DNA of 60,079 bases. It comes from Oehlia diaphana. Lineage: Eukaryota > Glomeromycota > Glomeromycetes > Glomerales > Glomeraceae. The translations under genes were made by a program, and so were the position numbers. Positions 53,040-60,079 of this stretch are shown in pieces. The number at the start of each line of letters is the position of its first letter. The first letter of the stretch is position 1. Below the pieces are notes generated by a model that saw only the letters and a list, made by a program, of their open reading frames with translations, ran no database searches and was not told where the DNA came from. The stretch covers positions 82,591-142,669 of the forward strand of contig QZLH01000137.1 of assembly GCA_003833135.1 (NCBI GenBank), written 5' to 3'.

Positions 53040-54050
53040 GGAAAATGGAAGGGAAAAAGGAATTTCTCATAACTTTAGTTACAGCATAGATTTGATCGAA
53101 ATGACGTTCTAAATCACAAGCGCATCCAACTTCTAACCAGGATTGGATATGGCTTTGTCCTTACAGTCTAAGCTAATATACAACTTGGGCAGGTCAATGC
53201 GATTTCTGATGTATGTAAGAAGGCACTCTTCTTAATTACAAGATCGCCGCATTCACTGCACTCGCCGAAACTGTTGAAAGGTTATCAGATAAGCACGTGT
53301 ACTCCACATTTGGTGTGATGATACTTGCCGAATAACGTAAAAAATATTTTATCACTCAATCTCAGACTGATAATCTCATATTACTTTCTCGTAAGGGCAA
53401 AAGGTATTAATTTTTTTATCCGAAGCTAGAGTTTTGTATTGCTATGTTGTACTGTTTGTGAATATTTATTAGAATTGTTCAACTACCTTATTTATTTAAA
53501 AGAAATATGGCGATATTTTTAGAGATTGCGCGTCCACCGAAATTCAGAAATTCAAGATGTTAAATTTTGAGAAGCAGTAGAGGGAGTGGCCCAAAAGAAA
53601 GTAGAGGAGATTAAAAATAAATTGAAAGAGACGAAAGTTAATCAATAATCACGTCTTTACGTTTGATAAATCGACCAAACCCGCAATCATATAGAATATG
53701 GATTAGATATTGAACATATAAAGACCGATGGAATCCATTTTAGCAACAGATACATGTTATAGCTGATAGTGAGATTATCATTATCAGCGTTCTTGTTATG
53801 GCGCTTAAGACAAATACGTAACGTTATTTTTCCGGTGGTGCATATTGCTCTTCTGGAAGTTACAATGATCGGAAATGTTATAGCTGATATAAGTGGATAA
53901 TAAAAGAAACGAGAATAACTTAACAAGCAAAGGATCGGAGCCACAGGAGAATTTCGAATCACGAATCGAAGGAAATGATCTCAAATATAATGAGGAAGAT
54001 AGACTTGTTAGGCATATTCTATAATAATTGATAATAAGAAAGAAAAGTTG
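53040..54050 (+). pseudogene. Decayed gene with coiled-coil segment
   Basis: Plus-strand frames change along the stretch. 53150-53215 reads LDMALSLQSKLIYNLGRSMR. 53225-53335 reads YKIAAFTALAETVERLSDKH then VYSTFGVMILAE. 53580-53660 reads AVEGVAQKKVEEIKNKLKET, coiled-coil-like. 53925-54025 reads GSEPQENFESRIEGNDLKYN then EEDRLVRHIL. Stops lie between the blocks and some gaps look intron-like. The blocks may come from one gene or from two. No family recognised; function unknown. Confidence 0.4.
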
Positions 54051-54488
54051 TGAAGGAAGTAATTTTTTTTGGATAGTAATATACATTAATTCCAGAATTC
54101 AAATTAATGTCGATATGGTTAATTTATTTGGGAATAAAGAATATTTTATAATAAAATCTTTTTTTATTAGAATAGATCTTAGAACCTTATAGTGATTTGA
54201 GTTCATCATAAAAGAGCATCTGAAGATATTGAGCTCAGATTATTTATATAGTAGAAAAATGTTATAACGTGGTGAGTGATCGGTATTTAACTTATTTAAT
54301 ATGATTTAATTTCTCAATATAACGTTTGCTGATTTAGTATTCTTTATAAAAATACATGTTAAATTGGTCAGAATTGGAACATTATTTATGGCTTCTTTTC
54401 TAATAATTGAAAAATCTGGCAAGAACATTACATTAGTTAAACAATTAATTAAAATGATTTGGGCGCTAAAGTAAATAATATCAAATAA
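54051..54488. other. AT-rich intergenic DNA
   Basis: No gene recognised between the two decayed plus-strand genes. Confidence 0.5.
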
Positions 54489-55684
54489 ATGTCCACGCTT
54501 ATTATATACAAATTATTTAATTATTGCGCGTTCCGATCAAATATACCTAAATTGAGAGTATCATTAAATGAAGACTGGTCCTCAAATATGTTGTCGGATT
54601 TTGTTAGTAGCATTCAAAGTACGTATATTGAAGAGATAGGTGTGGGAAATTTTTATTATATAAATTAGTTAGACTATTTGGCGTATACCATTTAAAATAA
54701 TTTTATTAGATTTTATGTTTTAAAATATGAATATACTTTAATTTTAAAGAATTCTGTTCTCTAATTTTTTGGTTCAGTTCTAAATTTGTTTTATATTTAT
54801 AGAAACAAAAGTGTGAAGGAGAAAGACCATGAAAGTCCAGTTATCGGCGTAGTCGAGATTTTCAAATTGTGTATCTTATTGTTCAGAAGGTTGCGAACAA
54901 TTATCGATAAAGATTTAGATGATGCTATAAAGATTTTTTTTACTTGATCTATTATTTAGGTGTATATTTACAAGTAAGAGAAATTTTTCATTAAATTGTA
55001 TTGTATTATTTATGGATTACTTTAATAATTTTTCATTAGTAGTAATTGTTTTAATTTCTAAGTTATCTTTTAAATTTATTATAGAAATTGCTTCATAACT
55101 TGAACTACATCATCTATCATTTGGGTCAAATAGTGTTACTGTTGAATTTCAATTATAGCAACAAATATTTCAAGAATGACATCAATGCATATTTTTTTTA
55201 TACTCAATCTTTGAACAAGTTTTGCTTCAGTAATATGTGTTCAAGATCCTAAACATACTAAGAATGCAGCAAGAAGTTCTATGACTGGTGCTTATCTCTT
55301 AACATGCATAATATCAATTCAATACTCTAGCGCCAATAGACGATGCTGTAGCTTTTTTCATCAAATTTAACGTTTAAATCATAAAGAAATACAACCAGGT
55401 ATTCAGGTATTTGAAGGGTCCTTATATTTATCTTTTAGCTTAGATAATTATTTTCTATTATTTAAATAGATATTATTTGATTTATTAATATGATATTATT
55501 ATGTTTTTATATTATTTTTTTAATAGGTAATGATTGTTTAATAAATCTAATTGTACGAATTCATATAAACGATCTTTATTGCAATAACCACTCGGTTACC
55601 ATACATAATAAAGATTTATTCAATCAAGAAAATCTTAAACTCCTTCCCGAAATTAACCCTTGTCAGATACAATTAGGAAACTGA
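54489..55684 (+). pseudogene. Multi-exon gene relic, unknown function
   Basis: Four exon-like blocks on the plus strand. 54489-54668 starts at an ATG and reads KLFNYCAFRSNIPKLRVSLN, EDWSSNMLSDFVSSIQSTYI, ending in a stop. 54803-54947, after TTATAG, reads SVKEKDHESPVIGVVEIFKL and RRLRTIIDKDLDDAIKIFF. 55084-55250, after TTATAG, reads KLLHNLNYIIYHLGQIVLLL and FKNDINAYFFYTQSLNKFCF. 55527-55684, after TTTAATAG, reads NLIVRIHINDLYCNNHSVTI and FNQENLKLLPEINPCQIQLG with a TGA. Each block opens after a good acceptor, but stops fall inside or at block ends, so the gene is probably dead. No domain recognised. Confidence 0.45.
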
Positions 55685-55994
55685 GTGCTCATATAACACT
55701 CCCAACCGATCTTGTAAACAACAGTTACGTATAATTTTCGTACGTGAAAATCTAAGAACAAATGTAAATATCAAAATAATAAAATATGAACTTGATCGTA
55801 ATTTTCAGGAATTTTTTTATTTAACTGTTAATATAAATTAAGTAAAGAATAAAATCTTTTATAATATGAATTGATAAATAAAAAAAAGTGATTGCTAGTG
55901 TCATAATTCTAAGGTATCATCTCAAAATAAATTATAACTTATATATCTTAAATTTAAACCATAATTTTATACAATTATTAATAAAATTTTATAA
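55685..55994. other. AT-rich intergenic DNA
   Basis: Lies between the 3' ends of two converging relics; no gene seen. Confidence 0.5.
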
Positions 55995-56720
55995 TTACGC
56001 TTTTACTCTTATACTTTTATCACCAACTTTTACGTGATCACCTGTCCATGAATGAAATTCATTATAATAATAAATAAATTTAATTCATAAAATGATTTTA
56101 AACAATTTACTGAGAAATACATATGAAAAATGGTCTATTACTGGTATCTCTATTCCAATGAAACCACCAATCATTAGTATTTCAATTAATTGTTACTTTA
56201 ATTTCTCTTTGATCCGCCATTGAAATCTTTCGCCGCATCGTTTTAGATACTTCGGCCTGATAAATTTTTAAAATGTTTTTACCGGATTTTTCAATTATTA
56301 ATCCCCAAATACTACTTGGTAAAGATGTAGCTTCAAAGCATTGAGGGTTTTATCTAAACATTTTCCCTCAGTCTACATCCTCATAAGGTTCATTAATATC
56401 ATTATTAATAATCTCCAAATATTGTAGATTTATTCAACTTGAAAGTGAATAAATGTGATAAGTGTAACCATAAATTTTTTTAATGTGGCAGACTTTCCTC
56501 AAATAATTTTTTAATTCTCATTGGTACTGGGTAAGTACATATCAATACTTTTGCTTGTTTGGAGTATCTCTTGCAATAATTTGACCATATCTGTCTTAAA
56601 GGATGTTTCGTAACTTTAAGAGTTTAGATTTTATTCGTTAAAGATGATTTGAAAGCTCTCTTCATTTTTAAAGTTAAGTTACTTGAGAGTTCGAATACTA
56701 TTGCCAATGCAACGCTCCCA
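55995..56720 (-). pseudogene. F-box/LRR gene relic, C-terminal two thirds
   Basis: The C-terminus reads FHSWTGDHVKVGDKSIRVKA then a stop (about 56060-55998), in the style of this F-box family. Further upstream on the minus strand, DNA matches the intact gene at 43880-44170: TACTTGGTAAAGATGTAGCT, TTCAAAGCATTGAGG, CAGTCTACAT, AATAATCTCCAAATATTGTA, AAATTTTTTTAATGTGGCAG. Frequent indels break every frame and the F-box is missing. It is more diverged than the other relics here. Confidence 0.7.
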
Positions 56721-57159
56721 ATATTCTGTTGGTGTTATTTACGTCGTTATTTGCAATTTGCTACGTAATGGATGCTTCAACAAGCACTAATCAAAATCTA
56801 ACCTCGTAAAAATTTCTACGATGGCGACGCGGTTCTTGACCCAAGTTAAACTTGGAGCCTTGGACGAACCGAATCGAGTTTAAATTCAATTCAGGTCAGA
56901 GATTTATGTAAATTTACATAATCATATGACAATTGATTATTTTCAAATTAATTTTATTTATTGGATCGACTTTATACTGTTTAAGAAACAGATAGTAATT
57001 ATTAAATTTTTATTTCATATACTTTATTTATAAATTTGAATTTTTATTAGCCAGATTTTTACGCTATAAAGTATAAACGTAGCAGTAATTCATCTCCAAA
57101 CTAAAAAATAAAAATCAATATTATAATCAATTTTAATATATTGTTTACTTGACCGATTA
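56721..57159. other. Intergenic DNA with GC-richer patch
   Basis: 56820-56885 (GATGGCGACGCGGTTCTTGA ... TTGGACGAACCGAATCGAG) is GC-richer and could be a transposon end, but no partner was found. No gene. Confidence 0.4.
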
Positions 57160-57376
57160 TTTTTTCAACTATCCATAAATGTACCCTCTATAAATGCATT
57201 CATTAATCCCATTATGTATACCCTCCCTAAATGCACCCTCTGGTTCGGACTCAAACTTATGTGATCTCTAATTATTTACTCTCTATAAATGTACACCCTC
57301 TCTAAATGCACTATTACAAAAATTATGTATACTGTATGGTCCCGAGGGGGGATGAACTTATAGTGAGTTGATTGTA
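57160..57376. mobile_element. Pogo-like MITE (~217 bp)
   Basis: The right end, read inward, is TACAATCAACTCACTATAAG followed by CCCTCGGGACCATACAGTA, close to the end at 42102. The left end TCAACTATCCATAAATG is more decayed. The interior repeats CTCTATAAATG / CTCCCTAAATGCACCC words and shares TTTACTCTCTATAAATG with the MITE at 52255. Confidence 0.65.
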
Positions 57377-58479
57377 ATTACTAACTGATCTTGGATTTTT
57401 TTATGAGATTAATGCTCGAATAAACACTTTTAAATCGCATTATTCTCAAATCGTTAATTTCAAATTAGTTGGATAAAATCTAAAACACTTGATTCAACAA
57501 CGTATTATACCACTTAATCCCATGTGAAGTTCTTAATTTCAAATGATATACTTTACCCTTCAAAAGTTCAATCTAATACTGTATAAGAAGGAATTTTTGC
57601 TTAGTAGATATGGGTATGTTAAAAAAATACGAGATTCTAAAAATTCAAAATTATATAGACGCGGATTTTATATGTGAATACAACTTTTTTATAGGAGATT
57701 CGCAACCCGTTAGAATCGAAACGTTGATACGAAAATTTATTACCAAGAACCAATCGATCAAGAGAATTGAGAACTATGTATTTTAAAATAGTTCTTTTTG
57801 TTCTTTCCCTTTCTTCTCATACTCCAAATGGACCTAGAATTTTTTTAGATATTAAAATTAAAACAATTAATTAATAATGTGTTGAATTTTATGTGTCAAT
57901 AATGAATCTTAATTCTCAATTAATTGATATATGTGTATATAAGTAATATGAAATTTGATGATAATTTTTACGAAGAAAATTTCGTGTTACATCAATCTCT
58001 TTTATTCTCATGTTTTTAATGTTTAATACCTTCACGTAGATCCTTTATTTTATCTAAATTAAATCATTCCTATTTGTCGTATTTGTCGGTAATTAAAACT
58101 TAAAAAATAAAATTTTAAAAAATACTTTCTCTAAGAAATTATCGTAATAAAATATGCAAAATATTCTGAATAATTCTTATCATATAGTATAATATATTTT
58201 TTTATCATGTAATCTCCGATCTTGATAGAAGGTGGGATTAAAATATTGATTATAACACGTTAATTATTTATAAAATTAAACATTTATAGCATGATCTTTG
58301 AGTGGTATGCATAAAAATATATTTATTAAATGAGAGGGTAACATAACATAACAGTTAATAGTGGGACAATGGGTAAGATGCAGTCTCGTATTGACTGATA
58401 TTTTTACCCTCCCACTCAATTCGTTGAAATGAAGTTACGTTTCTGATACATTTAGAATAATCTTTTTAATAATAACTTT
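57377..58479. other. AT-rich intergenic DNA
   Basis: No gene recognised on either strand. Confidence 0.5.
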
Positions 58480-58524
58480 ACTTATCGGGAATCTTATTCT
58501 CCTACGAAATTCTTTATTATTTTC

Positions 58525-58815
58525 TCAATGAATTAACTTATTTGGGATTTCCGTTTTGCCGTCTTCCCCCTTTTCTAATAACTTTATTGATATGATATCT
58601 TTGTATTGTACATATTAGATTTTCTTTGTATTGTACATATCAGATTATCTTTTGTTAATTGATATAATATATGATTGTAAACTTGTATCATGAGAGAATA
58701 ATCTGCTTTTGTTTATCATAAACGTTCAAACGAAATGGTTTTTCTCAATAAACTTAACTTATTTGGGGTTTCCTCCGGGAATTCCCTATCCCCTTTCTAT
58801 TAAAATTCATATTTT
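58525..58815 (+). repeat. Direct repeats, 25-bp tandem and ~60-bp spaced copies
   Basis: TCTTTGTATTGTACATATTA and TCTTTGTATTGTACATATCA form a 25-bp tandem pair near 58598-58647. Around them a ~60-bp block recurs about 210 bp apart: TTAACTTATTTGGGATTTCC ... CCCCCTTTTCTAAT (about 58535-58585) and TTAACTTATTTGGGGTTTCC ... CCCCTTTCTATT (about 58755-58800). Confidence 0.75.
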
Positions 58816-59560
58816 TTTTCTAGATTGATAAAGGATAACCACGCACAGAATATAAAATTTTAATTAATTACATTTTAATAATTTTATTGATAAGAATTTT
58901 TACATCATTTACATATGAACTTTACATTTGATAGAAAATTTAATGATCAAAAAAAGTTAAAGAGTTAAACAAAAGAATTCGCGTCAATAAAAAACTTCTT
59001 TTTTTCTAAAGTAGGTTGGCGTTTTGTTTTTATAAAAAAAAAAAAAAAATTAATAATTGCGATTAAAAATAATGTCGCGTGAATATTGTGTGCATTTGTG
59101 ATATTCTAGAGGACGGCATTTATTTATGATTGCCAGAGGACAAATGTGATATTCCAGAGGTATTCATTTCGTTTTTTTTTGTTTTTCGTTTTTATTTATT
59201 CCGATAGCTTGGAACTTGGATTTGAATTTGAATTTAATCCGTTCGAACTTGAAGTAACTTTAAATTTTACATCACATAACGATAAAAACAAGAACTTCTC
59301 GTTTAATAATTAAGGACATATTAAATATATTTATGAACGTGGTTGAAAATTTCATCTAAAGAAACGTATATTGTATAAATGTAATATGTATAATGTAACA
59401 ATATAAATCTCGTTAATATATATAATGTAGAATGACTGAATGAGAATGTACTGATAAAGCCTAGATAACCAACCTTACATGAACGAGATAATAAAAATAA
59501 AATAAGAAATGTTTCGGGTGACCCGATAATCTTCAAAGTATAATCTTTAAAGTATATCAG
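58816..59560. other. AT-rich intergenic DNA
   Basis: No gene. Contains a 14-A run near 59035 and a partial repeat of GAGGACAAATGTGATATTCC / TGTGATATTCTAGAGGAC at 59095-59160. Confidence 0.5.
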
Positions 59561-59635
59561 TACAGTCGTCCCCCTCTATAGTCACCCCCTATATAAGAAC
59601 ACCCCCTATTTAGTCATATCATTGTCAAATCCCGT
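59561..59635 (+). mobile_element. Pogo-like transposon end
   Basis: TACAGTCGTCCCCCTCTATA followed by GTCACCCCCTATATAAGAAC is another variant of the TACAGTC terminal repeat. Only the left end is seen before the fold-back repeat at 59651. Confidence 0.55.
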
Positions 59636-59650
59636 TTTTTTAAGTATTAC

Positions 59651-59771
59651 TTATCTCCTGGCTAATTAGGAATAAGTAAAATTTTACTAGGATTGGATAA
59701 ATGATCGGCCGAAGGCTGATCATGTTCCGATTCTAAGTAAAATTTTACTATTCCAATTAGCCAGGAGATAA
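59651..59771. mobile_element. Palindromic fold-back element (121 bp)
   Basis: The two halves are near-perfect reverse complements: TTATCTCCTGGCTAATTAGG, AAGTAAAATTTTACT and TGATCGGCC on the left mirror GGCTGATCA, AAGTAAAATTTTACT and CCAATTAGCCAGGAGATAA on the right, with only GAA between. Arms are about 58 bp with a few mismatches. No coding capacity. Confidence 0.8.
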
Positions 59772-60079
59772 TTGATTTATCCCCTGCCATTTACACAATA
59801 GTAAGTGTTTTATAGTATATCGTGAGTATAATAAAGTATATTTTATTGTTGAATCTTATTTTTCATTCGCTTGGTTTTTTTTTTCATTTTAAAAGGTTTT
59901 TATTTTAAAAAATAATTAAATTATAAAAAGCTTCGGAACTATTACTATTACACTTGAAAAATAATATTGAGATTACAAATAAATTAAAAGAATGTTTTTC
60001 TCATTTGGAAAATGCAAATCTTTCCGAATTACTCAAATTTCTAAATCAGTCCATTATAGATAGTATAATCAATAGTTAA
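59772..60079. other. AT-rich DNA at window end
   Basis: No gene recognised; the window stops here. Confidence 0.5.

Noticed and set aside
53687..54086. Two overlapping minus-strand frames of about 90 codons
   Set aside because: They shadow plus-strand coding relics (for example GSEPQENFESRIEGNDLKYN) and lack ATG contexts.
1..60079. tRNA or rRNA genes
   Set aside because: No sequence with a tRNA A/B box pair and clover-leaf, and no rRNA segment, was found by reading both strands.

Overview
This window looks like a nuclear contig from an arbuscular mycorrhizal fungus, most likely Rhizophagus or a close relative. The reasons are a very AT-rich background, short GT-AG introns, a large F-box/LRR family (one intact copy and many relics), and dense, mostly dead transposon sequence: PIF1-like helicase, DIRS-type tyrosine recombinase, Tc1, pogo-like terminal repeats and hAT-like MITEs. 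The species is inferred from these features; no database search was possible. Only about four genes look intact: a five-exon dual-specificity phosphatase (10960-12010, minus), an F-box/LRR gene (43423-44853, minus), a small one-pass membrane protein (48289-48486, minus) and a 200-residue protein of unknown function (50020-50622, plus).

Layout, left to right. 0-3.4 kb: AT-rich DNA with an orphan exon-like frame and a hAT-like non-autonomous element with an 8-bp target duplication. 3.4-7.3 kb: tandem repeats, a PIF1 helicase relic, three head-to-tail truncated copies of an F-box 5' end with its promoter, and a TA-flanked pogo-like MITE. 7.3-10.9 kb: eroded gene fragments and a snap-back repeat. 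10.9-14.7 kb: the phosphatase gene, its promoter, and relics of a coiled-coil repetitive protein. 14.7-23.3 kb: mostly empty DNA with a possible folded RNA, a 41-T run, a 36-bp coding minisatellite and one GC-rich orphan exon. 23.3-25.0 kb: a decayed phosphatase-related copy with a duplicated promoter, split by minisatellites. 25-27.8 kb: a decayed P-loop protein gene.

28.4-31.7 kb is the most intricate part. Two tandem F-box relics are followed by an intron-bearing SF3B4 (U2 snRNP) relic, then by an inverted copy of the F-box/SF3B4 junction. 31.7-40.6 kb holds two DIRS relics, each abutting an F-box relic, a second PIF1 relic, a Tc1 transposase split by about 2.2 kb of nested insertions, and a 0.36-0.39-kb satellite. 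40.6-42.1 kb is a multi-exon pseudogene cut by a pogo-like end. 43.4-47.7 kb contains the intact F-box gene, whose upstream DNA is duplicated at 5.2-7.3 kb. 48.3-50.6 kb is a small island of live genes. 51-60 kb returns to gene relics, pogo-like MITEs and a palindromic fold-back.

The genes do not form a pathway. The window reads as a transposon- and duplication-driven accessory region in which F-box and signalling genes are copied and lost. I found no clear new biological system. The items most worth checking are the F-box/SF3B4 inverted duplication, the alternative C-terminus of the phosphatase, the two unknown intact genes and the RNA fold near 17.3 kb.
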